Source: JBCDCY01 sp039180875 (GTDB lineage: Bacteria > Pseudomonadota > Alphaproteobacteria > Rhodobacterales > Rhodobacteraceae). From it: a stretch of DNA of 64,000 nucleotides. Both the position numbers and the translations under genes were made by a program. A model generated the notes under the pieces. It saw only the letters and a program-made list of their open reading frames with translations. It made no database searches and had not been told where the DNA came from. Every line of letters begins with the position of its first letter. Within the stretch, counting starts at the first letter, position 1. The stretch lies in the NCBI GenBank assembly GCA_039180875.1, contig JBCDCY010000009.1, forward strand, positions 1-64,000. The letters are read 5' to 3'. Of the stretch, positions 1-8,810 are shown piece after piece.

Positions 1-1109
1 CAAGGGGGGGCCGCGGCGGCGAGCAGGCGGGCGCTTTCGGCGGCGCCGTTTTGCTGGACGGTTCTGGTCGGTGGCGGGCCGGCGATGGTCTCGTCGACAG
101 CTTGGGCGAGGGAGGCTGGCGTCAGGGCGCCGGGATCGAGGGTACGCCAGCCGGCGCGGGCCAGGGCGCGGGCCCGAAGCTGCTGTTCCTGCTCCCCGCC
201 CTCTGCCATGGGGATGAAGAGCGCGGGCCGGCCGCTCTGCATCACCTCCGTCACCGTGTTGTAGCCGGCGAGGGAGACTGAGCAGGCGGCGGTTTGCAGG
301 CGGATGCGGTAGTCGGGCCGGGCGGGCTCGACCACGGCGGGGGTGGTCGCCGTGAGGGCCCGGGCGATCTCGGCGGCATCCGCGCCACCGATGAGGAGGC
401 GCCAGGGGTGGGGGGAAAGGCCGGCCGCCGCCGCCGCGACCTTCAGCATCGGGCGACCGATGGCGCCTTGGCCGACGGCGACCAGGACCTCGCCCGTGCC
501 CGGCCGGTCCGGGGGGACGGCCGGAAGGGGGGCGGCGACGTAGCCGGTATATTGCAGCTTTCCCCGGTGCCGGTCGGCGAGCGGCCAGATCTCCTCGAAG
601 CGGATGAGCGTCGGGTCGCCGTGGACGAGGACGGCGTCGATGTCGTCGAGCGCTGCGTCGGCGCGGGCGATCTTCTTGGCCGTGCCCGGGGGTTCCGGGA
701 TGTCGCGGATCGAGGCGACGACCTTGGCCCCCTGCGCCCGGGCGGCGGTCGTGAGTGCGGTGAACTCCGTCCGCAGGCTGCCGCGGCCGAAGGGCCAGGT
801 CTCGGTGACCAGGACATCGGGGGCGATGGCGGCGAGGTGGTCGAGAGCTATGGTCTGGCGGTCGGCGAGGAAGCGCTCGGTCGCCCGGCCGTCGTTGGTG
901 ATGAGGCGGCTGTAGTCGAGATCCTCGACCCAGACCGGCGGCAGCCAGCGGATCTCCAACCCCGCCGGATCGAGGGTGGCGAGTGGCCTGCCGCCGGCGA
1001 GGATGATCGGCTGGTCGCCCCGTGCCGCGACGGCCCGTGCGATCGCCATGGTGCGGACGAGGTGGCCCGAGCCCATCAGGTGCGTGACGGCGAAGAGGAT
1101 GCGCCTCAC
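1..1109 (-). CDS. MurG-like GT-B glycosyltransferase, 3' end off the window
   Basis: Reads from a GTG start at 1109 whose GTGA overlaps the stop of the upstream phosphatase gene; 369 codons are visible and the stop lies beyond the left edge. The N-terminus has the glycine-rich acceptor loop of predicted GT-B transferases (residues ~8-22, HLMGSGHLVRTMAIA). The C-terminal half carries a nucleotide-sugar-domain segment, SLAGYNTVTEVM, followed by RPALFIP. The same pattern (MGGYNTFCEIL, then RALIWPR) is in the first gene of this operon, so the two are probably paralogues of the predicted glycosyltransferase group COG4671. Sugar donor and acceptor are unknown. A role in a cell-surface or secreted glycan is inferred from the neighbouring glycosyltransferases. 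Only the last few residues should be missing. Confidence 0.8.
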   Translation of the reverse strand, partial: MRRILFAVTHLMGSGHLVRTMAIARAVAARGDQPIILAGGRPLATLDPAGLEIRWLPPVWVEDLDYSRLITNDGRATERFLADRQTIALDHLAAIAPDVLVTETWPFGRGSLRTEFTALTTAARAQGAKVVASIRDIPEPPGTAKKIARADAALDDIDAVLVHGDPTLIRFEEIWPLADRHRGKLQYTGYVAAPLPAVPPDRPGTGEVLVAVGQGAIGRPMLKVAAAAAGLSPHPWRLLIGGADAAEIARALTATTPAVVEPARPDYRIRLQTAACSVSLAGYNTVTEVMQSGRPALFIPMAEGGEQEQQLRARALARAGWRTLDPGALTPASLAQAVDETIAGPPPTRTVQQNGAAESARLLAAAAPP

Positions 1110-1699
1110 CCCTGCGCCTCTAGCTTCAACGGTGGATCGAAAGCCTGCGGGGTACCGTCGGCTGAGAGCGTCACGACATGGAGGGCGCGGCGCTTGATCC
1201 GAAAAGGCTCCGGCCCGGCATAGGCCCAGCCCGAGGCGAGGGCGAGGATGGCGCGCATCACACCCCGATGGGTGACGAGGATCGTGTCCCGGCCCGTCGC
1301 GGCGATCTCTGCCAGCAGGGGTTGGACTCGCCCCTGGATCTCCGCCGGGCTCTCACCACCCGGGGGGCGGAAGTTGAGGCCCCAGTGCTCCACCGGGCCG
1401 TAGCCGCTGGTGGGGTCGGAGAGCAGGGCCTCGCCCTCCATCCCCTCCCATTGGCCGAAGTGCATCTCCGTGAGGCGCGGATCGGTGGGGACGGCGCCGC
1501 CGGCCAGATGCGCCGCCGTCTCCCGCGCCCGGCTGAGCGGGCTGCTGAGCATCGGCGCCCCACGCCAGGGCGCCGGCAGGCGGTACCGGGCGAGGTCCTG
1601 GCGCGCCGCCTCGCTGAGCGGGATGTCGGTGCGGCCTTGCAGGCGGCCCGCTTCGTTCCAAGCAGTGGGGAAGTGGCGGAGGAGGGCGACGCGGGTCAC
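1106..1699 (-). CDS. Histidine phosphatase family protein
   Basis: 197 aa, the usual size for the phosphoglycerate-mutase-like branch of this superfamily. The catalytic histidine is in LLRHFPTAWNEAGRLQGRTD near the N-terminus (RHF where most members have RHG). The second catalytic histidine is in the VTHRGVMRAIL segment near residue 140. The family removes phosphate from small metabolites, nucleotides, sugars or cobamide intermediates, and substrate cannot be read from sequence. It overlaps the genes on both sides by 4 bases, so it is embedded in the glycosyltransferase operon. That makes a phosphorylated sugar or glycan intermediate a reasonable but unproven substrate. Confidence 0.88.
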   Translation of the reverse strand: MTRVALLRHFPTAWNEAGRLQGRTDIPLSEAARQDLARYRLPAPWRGAPMLSSPLSRARETAAHLAGGAVPTDPRLTEMHFGQWEGMEGEALLSDPTSGYGPVEHWGLNFRPPGGESPAEIQGRVQPLLAEIAATGRDTILVTHRGVMRAILALASGWAYAGPEPFRIKRRALHVVTLSADGTPQAFDPPLKLEAQG

Positions 1700-2760
1700 G
1701 GCGCGCGGCCGAGGGTTTGGGAGAGGATCGCCGCTGCGGCCTCGATGGAGTGATGCGCGGCGACGTGCTGGCGGGCAGCAGCGGCGGCCTCTCGCCAGGC
1801 CCCGGGGTCGGCGAGGCGGCGGATCGCGGCGGCGAAGGCCCGGGCGTCGCCGGGCGCGGGCAGGGGACGCGTTGCGATGACGTCGCGGGGGCCGGGGCGA
1901 TCCTCGGCCAGTACGGGCAGGCCGGCGGCCTGGGCTTCGAGGTAGACCATGCCGATGCCCTCCCCCACGCCGGGCCAGACGAGGATGTCGTGGCCCGCAT
2001 AGATCTCTCGCAGCATCTCTGGGGCCGCGGCGTCACGCCAGATGACCTGGTCGCCGAACGGACCAAAGAGCGCCTCGACCTCCGCCCGGGCGCGGCCGTC
2101 GCCGACGATCGTTAGGGTCCAGGCGAGGTCGTCGAGAGGGGCGAGGGCCGCCGCGAGCGCCGTGTAGGAGGCGAGCTTGTCCCCCGGGCGCATCATCGCG
2201 ACGGTGAGGAGCGCGAGCGGCGTCGCCGGATCCGACCGCACGGCTGGCGCTGGCCCGGGTGCGACGAAGGCGGGCAGGTGCACCAGGCGGTCCGGGGCCA
2301 GGGCGGCGAGGGCCGGGCGATCCCGCTCCGTCGTCCAGAGGAGGTGGTCGGCCGCCTGCAGCGCTTCGACGTTGGCCCGGGCGAACGCCGACCAGGGGCC
2401 GGAGAGGCGGCGCGGCGCGTAGCTCGGCTCGGAAATGGCATAGGGTATGGCGAGCGCCCGGGCGACAGTGGGGCCGATCAGATCGGGGGCCTTGTAGTAG
2501 CTGTGATAGGTGAACCAGAGCGCCGGCGGATCGGGGCGGAGGCGGGCGATGACGGCCTCCGCCTCCGCCTCTGCCTCGGCGATCAGCCGATCCTGCGCCG
2601 CCTTCTCGCCGTGCTTTTCGAGGCTGCGGAACGCGCTCACAACCTCCGGCGCGAAGCCGGCCTGGCGGAGCGCCTCAAGCGTCAGACGGGCGATCTGGCG
2701 CTCCCCCGACGGGACGGGGTGATCGACGGACTTGAGCGGCGCGTAGAAGGCGGCCCGCAT
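1696..2760 (-). CDS. GT4-type glycosyltransferase
   Basis: 354 aa with a two-domain GT-B layout. The C-terminal nucleotide-sugar site is recognisable at about residues 255-290: VWPGVGEGIGMVYLEAQAAG followed by LPVLAED, where GEGIG and the E of YLEAQ correspond to the E-x7-E motif of group 1 (GT4) transferases. The N-terminus MRAAFYAPLKSVDHPVPSG is typical of this group. The stop overlaps the phosphatase start by 4 bases, and the start lies 3 bases after the preceding glycosyltransferase. Likely cytoplasmic or membrane-associated and acting on a surface glycan; donor and acceptor unknown. Confidence 0.88.
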   Translation of the reverse strand: MRAAFYAPLKSVDHPVPSGERQIARLTLEALRQAGFAPEVVSAFRSLEKHGEKAAQDRLIAEAEAEAEAVIARLRPDPPALWFTYHSYYKAPDLIGPTVARALAIPYAISEPSYAPRRLSGPWSAFARANVEALQAADHLLWTTERDRPALAALAPDRLVHLPAFVAPGPAPAVRSDPATPLALLTVAMMRPGDKLASYTALAAALAPLDDLAWTLTIVGDGRARAEVEALFGPFGDQVIWRDAAAPEMLREIYAGHDILVWPGVGEGIGMVYLEAQAAGLPVLAEDRPGPRDVIATRPLPAPGDARAFAAAIRRLADPGAWREAAAAARQHVAAHHSIEAAAAILSQTLGRAP

Positions 2761-2763
2761 GGT

Positions 2764-4002
2764 TCAGGCATGGACGGCGGTGGTGAGCAGGTGGTCGAGC
2801 CGGTCGATGCCGTGGTCCAGGCCGAACTCCGCCTCGAGACGCGCCCGTGCCGCCTCGGCCCGGGTGAGGGCGGCGGGGTAGTCTGCCAGGATCTCCGCCA
2901 TCGCCTTGGCGAGCGCCCCTGGATCCGCCGGCGGCACCAAGCGCCCATGGGTGCCGTCCACGATGAACTCCGGGATCGCCGAGACGGTGGTGGAGAGGAT
3001 CGGCAACAGTTGCGAGGCCGCCTCCATAAGCACGTTCGGCAGGCCGTCGCGATCGCCGTCGGCCGCGATCTTGGAGGGTAGGACGAATAGATCGGCCGCG
3101 CGCAGCGCCTCGATCACCGCGCCCTGGTCCTGCTTGCCACGCCAGGTGATGCGCTCGGCGATGCCGAGGGCGGCGGCGCGGGCCGCGAGCTCCGCCTTCA
3201 GCGGCCCGCCGCCGATATGGACGAAGCGCCAGTCCACATCCTCGGGCAAGCGGGCTAACGCCTCCACCAGATCGTCATAGCCCTTCTTCGCCACCAGCCG
3301 CCCGACGGACAGCAGGGTGGGCGCCTCCGGCACCTGACGCTCGGGCGGCGCGGGAAAGCGGGAGAGGTCGAGACCGTGGTAGAGCAATCCGACCCGCTCC
3401 GGCTCCGGCGCCAGATCGGCGAGGTGCGCAGCACCGGAGGCCGTGCAGGTGACGGCGAAGCGGGCATCGGCCAGCTTCTCCCGCTTCTCCCATTCCGGGA
3501 TTGTCCAGATGTCCTTGGCATGGGCCGAGATGCCCCAGCCCACGCCCCGCATCATCGCGGCATAGCGGGCGACGGAGCCGGGGGTGTGGAGGAAATGGGC
3601 GTAGAGGAACTGGGTCTCGGCCGGCAGTTCCGCCGCCAGCACACAGGCCTGGCCGAAGCGGCGCCCGCGATTGGGCGTGAGATCGCGGAAGAGGTCGCGC
3701 CACCATTGCCGCAACGCCGCGCCGAAGCCGGGCAAGCGCACGGCCCGGCGGAGACCGCGCAATACCCTGAGCGGTTCCTGATAGAGATATTCCGGCAAGT
3801 AGCGCGGCCGGGCCTCGATCTGGCGGTGGAGCGCATGGATGCGGTCGTCGTAGGGATGGCGGAGCGACCAGATCTCGAAGCGATGGCCGCGCTGCTCCAG
3901 CGCCAGAAGTTCCTGCGCCACGAAGGTCTCGGAAAGGCGCGGATAGCCCTTGACCACGACGGCGAGCGGCGGCCCCGCCGCCCCATCCTCGGTATCGCGC
4001 AT
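2764..4002 (-). CDS. GT4-type glycosyltransferase, colanic-acid-type
   Basis: 412 aa. The N-terminal half has the exopolysaccharide-type opening (VVVKGYPRLSETFVAQELLA) seen in colanic acid and capsule transferases. The C-terminal half has LLSVGRLVAKKGYDDLVEAL and the donor-site segment DGLPNVLMEAASQLLPIL with the conserved glutamates. The ATG at 4002 abuts the stop of the upstream gene at 4003, so the pair is probably translationally coupled. The similarity supports a role in exopolysaccharide or glycolipid assembly; the specific linkage is not predictable. Confidence 0.9.
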   Translation of the reverse strand: MRDTEDGAAGPPLAVVVKGYPRLSETFVAQELLALEQRGHRFEIWSLRHPYDDRIHALHRQIEARPRYLPEYLYQEPLRVLRGLRRAVRLPGFGAALRQWWRDLFRDLTPNRGRRFGQACVLAAELPAETQFLYAHFLHTPGSVARYAAMMRGVGWGISAHAKDIWTIPEWEKREKLADARFAVTCTASGAAHLADLAPEPERVGLLYHGLDLSRFPAPPERQVPEAPTLLSVGRLVAKKGYDDLVEALARLPEDVDWRFVHIGGGPLKAELAARAAALGIAERITWRGKQDQGAVIEALRAADLFVLPSKIAADGDRDGLPNVLMEAASQLLPILSTTVSAIPEFIVDGTHGRLVPPADPGALAKAMAEILADYPAALTRAEAARARLEAEFGLDHGIDRLDHLLTTAVHA

Positions 4003-5244
4003 TTACGAGCCGGCGATGGCGGCCACCCGCGGCGTCGGGGCAAGGCCGACGCGGGCCACGATCGCGTCGAGACCGTCGAGCAGGCCGGGCACCTCCACCG
4101 CAGAGGGCTTCGCTTGGAAGGGGAGGCCGCGGATCGCCTCGGCCATGATCGCCGGATCGCACTTGTCGTCCGCGGTGCGCAGGACCCGCACGAGGTTCAG
4201 ACGCTCCGCCGCCTCGGCCCGCACCAACTGCTCCAACCGCGGGGCGGTGCGGGGCCAGATCAGGGCGCGTTTGTCGAGGGAGAGGATCTCGCAGAACGTG
4301 TTGTAGCCGCCCATGGCGATCACGCCGTCGGCCCGCTCCATCCAGCGCTCCAGCCGGCTGTCGAAGCTCAGCACCTGCACCCGGTCGCCAAGCTTGCGGG
4401 CGCGGGCGTCGAAGTCGGCCCGCTGATCGGGGGGGAGGAAGGGGCCGTAGACCAGGACGGCGTGGGGCTCCAGCGTCGGGTCGGTCTCGTAAGCGCGGAG
4501 CGCCCAGTCGATCAGACCGGCACCGTCACCGCCGCCTCCGGTGGTGACCAGCACATAAGGATGGTCGGGCGGCTGCGGCCCGACCTCGGCAGGCCAGTCG
4601 GGCACCTCGCGGCGCAGATAGCCGGTGTAGACGGTGCGCCGATCCCACTCCGACGGCAGGCCGACACCGTCGAGCGGGCGACAGATATCGGGCAGGCCGT
4701 AGACCCAGATCTCGTCGAAATAGCTGGTGATGGCCTGCACATGCCCCTTGCGTTGCCATTCCTGACGCAGCGGTTCGGGCGCATCCAGCACGTCGCGTAC
4801 GCCGAGCACGATGCGCGCACCCCTTGCCCGGGCGGCGGCCAGGGTGTCGGCCAGCTCGTTGCGAAAGCCCCAGGCCTCCTTATCGACGATCAGCACGTCG
4901 GGGGTGAAGGTCGCGTCGGTGGCGGCCAGGATGGCGGAGCGTAATTGCACCGTCTCCGCCACATCCACCCGAAGCGCGCGGGAGGCATAGTCGCCGTCCG
5001 CTGTCTTCACCACGCCGGGCAGGCGCACGTAGTCGACGCGGTCGGAGAAATCGAAGCGCCCCGCCACCGGCGAGCCGGTCATGATCAGGGCCGACAGCGA
5101 CGGCGAGGCCCCGGTCATGGCCTGGGCGATGGCGCGCGCCCGGCGCAGGTGCCCCAAGCCATAGGTGTCGTGGGAATAGAGCATGACCCGCAGGTCAGAA
5201 GCGGCGCCATGCGCCTGCCGGTCTCGCGTCTCCGCCCCGTCCAT
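4003..5244 (-). CDS. Predicted glycosyltransferase (COG4671 type), first gene of operon
   Basis: 413 aa from the ATG at 5244. The reading frame stays open to 5607, but the extra N-terminus is low-complexity and would run into the divergent mscS promoter. A shorter start at 5184 (MLYSHDTYGLGHLRR) is also possible. YGLGHLRRARAIAQAM is the glycine-rich loop of MurG-like GT-B enzymes, and the C-terminal half has MGGYNTFCEIL with WPRTAPRLEQL. This matches the uncharacterised COG4671 group and resembles the last gene of the operon. It probably opens the transcription unit that runs leftward through the other transferases. Confidence 0.85.
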   Translation of the reverse strand: MDGAETRDRQAHGAASDLRVMLYSHDTYGLGHLRRARAIAQAMTGASPSLSALIMTGSPVAGRFDFSDRVDYVRLPGVVKTADGDYASRALRVDVAETVQLRSAILAATDATFTPDVLIVDKEAWGFRNELADTLAAARARGARIVLGVRDVLDAPEPLRQEWQRKGHVQAITSYFDEIWVYGLPDICRPLDGVGLPSEWDRRTVYTGYLRREVPDWPAEVGPQPPDHPYVLVTTGGGGDGAGLIDWALRAYETDPTLEPHAVLVYGPFLPPDQRADFDARARKLGDRVQVLSFDSRLERWMERADGVIAMGGYNTFCEILSLDKRALIWPRTAPRLEQLVRAEAAERLNLVRVLRTADDKCDPAIMAEAIRGLPFQAKPSAVEVPGLLDGLDAIVARVGLAPTPRVAAIAGS

Positions 5245-5454
5245 CGCCCCAACCCACTTGCGATCCGGCGCAAAAGCGCCCCGGCCTGGGACGTTATAGA
5301 TGGAGGGCCGCCGCGACAAAACCTTTCGCAACGACCGTTGTGATCGCGCACCTTCGCGCCGACGGAAACCCGCCCGTGCTGCGTTCTTGGGCCCAGCAGT
5401 CGCATTCTGCTGCAATTTGGTGCAAGACTTAGGGGCGTGTGCGGAGGGCCGAGA
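5245..5454. promoter_or_regulatory. Divergent intergenic region, glycosyltransferase operon / mscS
   Basis: About 210 bases separate the minus-strand glycosyltransferase start from the plus-strand MscS start. It must hold both promoters, but no clear -35/-10 pair or operator could be picked by eye. A GGAGGG ribosome binding site lies 6 bases before the mscS ATG and decides that start over the GTG at 5437. Confidence 0.5.
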
Positions 5455-7902
5455 ATGACCGAGCGCCGGTGGAGCGAATGGCGGATGGGCGCCGTGCTCG
5501 CGCCCGTTCTGCTGCTGGTGCTGTGGCTCGCGGCGTTTGCCCCTCCGGCAGCAGCTCAGACCGGCGTCTACGATGCCGAGGCCGCCGAAGCCGTCGCCGC
5601 TGAACAATCCGGCGCGGCAGAGGGGGAGGGCGCGGATCCCGCCGCCGACCCAGCCCCGCCGCTGAGCATCGACGATTATCTGGTGGCGGACGGCTTCGAG
5701 TCGGGTGAGGCCATTCGTTCCGCCACCCGGGGCGCCGATGTCTTTCGCGATCGCTTGGCCCAGACGGTCATGGCCGTGCCGACGATCTTCGCCCAGATGA
5801 ACGCGACGCTAGAGGAGAAAAGCCCGAACGGCGACGCTGCCTATTTCCTCGGCGTGCTGCTGTTCACCGCCGCCCTTCTGGTGATCGGCCGGGCCTTCAC
5901 GATCCTGTTCGGCGTGTTCGTCGGTCGACCGATCATGGTCAGCCTGCAAAAGCCCAACCCCCAAGGCTATATCGACAAGCTGCCGGTGCTGGGCGCCCGC
6001 ATGGTGATCACCTTGGTGGGCGCCCTGCTTGCCCTCCTGGTCGCCGCCGGCATCGGCTTTGCCTTCTTCGAGGGGCATGAGCCGACGCAGATTACTGCGG
6101 CGCTCCTGATGTTCGCCTTTGCCGCCGGGCTGATGATCGACACCAGCTGGCGGATGATCATCTCGCCCTATCTGCCGGATTATCGGATCCCGGCCTTCAC
6201 CGATGAGGAGGCGGTGAAGCTCTATCGCTGGCTCTCGATCATCACGGCCTTCGGCATCCTATCGCTCGCCTTCACCGCCTGGACCGAGGCGATCGAGATG
6301 CCGAGCGAGGTCCGCAAGATCATCACCATTGCGATCTCGATCGCCGGCATCGTGGTGTTTCTCGCCGGCATATACCGCAACAAGTCGGCGATCACCGCAG
6401 CGATCCTCGAACGGCAGAGCCTAGCCGACGCACCCTGGCCAGCCCGGGTGACGGCGGTTCTCTGGGCACCGGTCGTCACCGCCTATGTCGTGCTGGCCTG
6501 GGCCGCGGGCAACTTCCGGGTGGTGATGGACTTGCCGGGCGGCGTGCCACTGATGGCGGGCCTGTTCTTTACCTTCCTGCTCGCCATCGCGATCTACGCG
6601 CTGATCGTTTACGTGGTCGAACGCGCCTTCGCCCGCAGCCGGCGGCGGCGCGAGATGAACCGCCAGGCCGCCCTGGCCGAGGCCGAGGCGCGGGAGATGG
6701 GCCTTGACGAGGGCGGGGAAGATGAAATTTCCCGCTCCCGGGCCGACGGCGATGTCGACAGCGACGGCGATGACGAGGGCGGCGGCCCGCCCGTGGTGGA
6801 GCGGGAGCGCTTCCTGCCCCCCGACCTCGATCGCTCGAGCATCCGCACCTATGAGGATCTGGCCCGCCGCGTCGCCTCACTCGTCGCCCTCGGCGTTGCC
6901 GGCTGGCTGCTGGCACTCACCTGGATCGGGCCCGGGATCTTTGCCGAGGGCAGCGCCTTCGACACCGTGCAGGACATCGTCGACACGCTCTTGATCGGCT
7001 ACGTGATCTACCACGTCGCCCGGATCTGGATCGACGACCGGATCATGGCCGAGGGTGGTGATGAGATCGCGGCCGAGCCCGGGGACGAGGGCGGCGGTGC
7101 GAGCGCTGCTTCCCGCATCGCCACGCTGCTGCCGCTGATCCGCGCCTTCGTGCTCGCCACCATCGCCGCCTCCATCGCGCTGCTGATCGCGCTGGAGCTT
7201 GGCGTGAACGTCGCCCCGCTCTTCGCCGGTGCCGGTGTCGTCGGCCTCGCCATCGGCTTCGGCGCCCAGACCCTGGTGCGCGATATCCTGTCGGGCATGT
7301 TCTTCCTGCTCGACGATGCTTTCCGGAAGGGCGAGTACATCGACGTCGGCGCGGTGAAGGGCACAGTGGAGAAGATCTCGCTCCGCTCCTTCCAGCTTCG
7401 CCACCATCTCGGCGCGCTCCACACCATCCCGTTCGGCGAGATCACCCATCTCACCAACTTCTCCCGCGATTGGGTGATGATGAAGCTGCCGCTGCGCCTC
7501 ACCTACGACACCGATGTCGAGAAGGTGCGCAAGCTCGTCAAGAAGCTCGGCCAGGCGCTGCTCGAACATCCCGACGAGGGCTACAAGTTCGTGCAGCCGC
7601 TGAAGTCCCAGGGCGTCTACATGATGGAGGACTCGGCCATGATCATCCGGGTGAAGTACATGACCCGCCCGGGCGATCAGTGGACGACGCGCAAGCTCGT
7701 CTATGCCGAGATCCGCAAGCTGTTCGAGCAGGAGGGCATCAAGTTCGCCCACCGCGAGGTCACCGTGCGGATCCCGGAGCTCGAGGGGCGCGAGGACACG
7801 CTCGACGGCGACACGGTGCGGGCCGTCGGTGCGGCTGCCCGGCGAGCGGTCGACGATATCGACATGGAGACGGCGGACCCCCAGGTGGCCACGGCCCGCT
7901 GA
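5455..7902 (+). CDS. Large MscS-family mechanosensitive channel
   Basis: 815 aa, far longer than E. coli MscS (~286 aa) and closer to the large YbdG/MscK-like members. A Sec signal peptide ends near residue 35 (APPAAAQ). It is followed by a soluble acidic stretch and about ten hydrophobic segments. A highly charged cytoplasmic linker at ~400-455 separates two membrane blocks. The MscS domain is C-terminal: pore helix GAGVVGLAIGFGAQTLVRD around residue 600, then the beta domain with IPFGEITHLTNFSRDW. It releases solutes across the inner membrane on hypo-osmotic shock. The ATG at 5455 is chosen for its GGAGGG Shine-Dalgarno. TerC follows 24 bases downstream, suggesting co-transcription. Confidence 0.92.
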   Translation: MTERRWSEWRMGAVLAPVLLLVLWLAAFAPPAAAQTGVYDAEAAEAVAAEQSGAAEGEGADPAADPAPPLSIDDYLVADGFESGEAIRSATRGADVFRDRLAQTVMAVPTIFAQMNATLEEKSPNGDAAYFLGVLLFTAALLVIGRAFTILFGVFVGRPIMVSLQKPNPQGYIDKLPVLGARMVITLVGALLALLVAAGIGFAFFEGHEPTQITAALLMFAFAAGLMIDTSWRMIISPYLPDYRIPAFTDEEAVKLYRWLSIITAFGILSLAFTAWTEAIEMPSEVRKIITIAISIAGIVVFLAGIYRNKSAITAAILERQSLADAPWPARVTAVLWAPVVTAYVVLAWAAGNFRVVMDLPGGVPLMAGLFFTFLLAIAIYALIVYVVERAFARSRRRREMNRQAALAEAEAREMGLDEGGEDEISRSRADGDVDSDGDDEGGGPPVVERERFLPPDLDRSSIRTYEDLARRVASLVALGVAGWLLALTWIGPGIFAEGSAFDTVQDIVDTLLIGYVIYHVARIWIDDRIMAEGGDEIAAEPGDEGGGASAASRIATLLPLIRAFVLATIAASIALLIALELGVNVAPLFAGAGVVGLAIGFGAQTLVRDILSGMFFLLDDAFRKGEYIDVGAVKGTVEKISLRSFQLRHHLGALHTIPFGEITHLTNFSRDWVMMKLPLRLTYDTDVEKVRKLVKKLGQALLEHPDEGYKFVQPLKSQGVYMMEDSAMIIRVKYMTRPGDQWTTRKLVYAEIRKLFEQEGIKFAHREVTVRIPELEGREDTLDGDTVRAVGAAARRAVDDIDMETADPQVATAR

Positions 7903-7926
7903 TCCGGTTCCAGGGGGGCATCCCGC

Positions 7927-8682
7927 ATGATCGAGACGCTTACGGCGATCTTCGCCTCGCCCGAGGCGTGGGTGGCGCTGCTGACGCTGATCGTGATGGA
8001 GGTGGTGCTCGGCATCGACAACCTCCTCTTCATCTCGATCCTGACCAACGCCTTGCCCGAGGAGCAGAGGGCCGGCGCCCGCCGGCTCGGCATCGGTCTC
8101 GCCCTGATCTTCCGCCTCGCCCTGCTCGGCATGATCGCCTGGATCGTACAGCTCACCACGCCGGTCCTCACCGCCTTCGGCCAGAGCTTTTCCTGGAAGG
8201 ATCTGATCCTGATCGGCGGCGGCCTCTTCCTGGTCTGGAAGGCGACGAAGGAGATCCACCACCAGGTCGATCCCGATGACCCGCCGGAGGGGTTGGTGGC
8301 CGGCGGCGCCAAGGCGGGCTTCGCCGCCGTCATCGCCCAGATCCTGCTGCTCGACATGGTGTTCTCCGTCGACAGCATCCTGACTGCGGTCGGCATGACG
8401 CCCCACGTGCCGATCATGGTGATCGCGGTGGTCACGGCCGTGCTGGTGATGCTGCTGGCGGCCGAACCGCTCGCCCGCTTTATCGAGGCCAATCCCACGG
8501 TGGTGATGCTGGCCCTCGGCTTCCTGCTGCTGATCGGCACGACCCTGATTGCCGAGGGTTTCGGCGTGCACGTGCCCAAGGGCTACATCTACGCCGCGAT
8601 GGCCTTTTCGGCCCTGGTCGAGGGCCTGAACATGGCCTCGCGCCGGGCCCGGCGGCAGAAGCGGGAGACGGCGGCGGGCTGA
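7927..8682 (+). CDS. TerC family integral membrane protein
   Basis: 251 aa with seven or so membrane spans. The family hallmark appears twice as an internal repeat: EVVLGIDNLLFISI at residues ~20-33 and LLLDMVFSVDSILTAVGM in the middle, each with intramembrane aspartates. TerC proteins are linked to tellurite resistance and to metal (Mn2+/Ca2+) export or metalation of secreted enzymes; this member's substrate is not shown by sequence. It lies 24 bases after the MscS gene on the same strand, so the two are probably co-expressed. Confidence 0.93.
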   Translation: MIETLTAIFASPEAWVALLTLIVMEVVLGIDNLLFISILTNALPEEQRAGARRLGIGLALIFRLALLGMIAWIVQLTTPVLTAFGQSFSWKDLILIGGGLFLVWKATKEIHHQVDPDDPPEGLVAGGAKAGFAAVIAQILLLDMVFSVDSILTAVGMTPHVPIMVIAVVTAVLVMLLAAEPLARFIEANPTVVMLALGFLLLIGTTLIAEGFGVHVPKGYIYAAMAFSALVEGLNMASRRARRQKRETAAG

Positions 8683-8810
8683 GGTTGGGCGCCCGTTTGG
8701 GGGGCATCGGTTGTCAGCCAGGCGGATCTGTCGCATCCTGAGCCATCGACCCGCCCGGGGCAGGGACGCTGCATGTCCGCGCGGACCGAGCGTGGCCATG
8801 GGCGCATAGG

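Noticed and set aside
3376..4944. 522-aa plus-strand ORF opposite the glycosyltransferases
   Set aside because: Antisense shadow in high-GC DNA; composition rich in Arg/Gly/His with no motif, while the minus strand has clear families.
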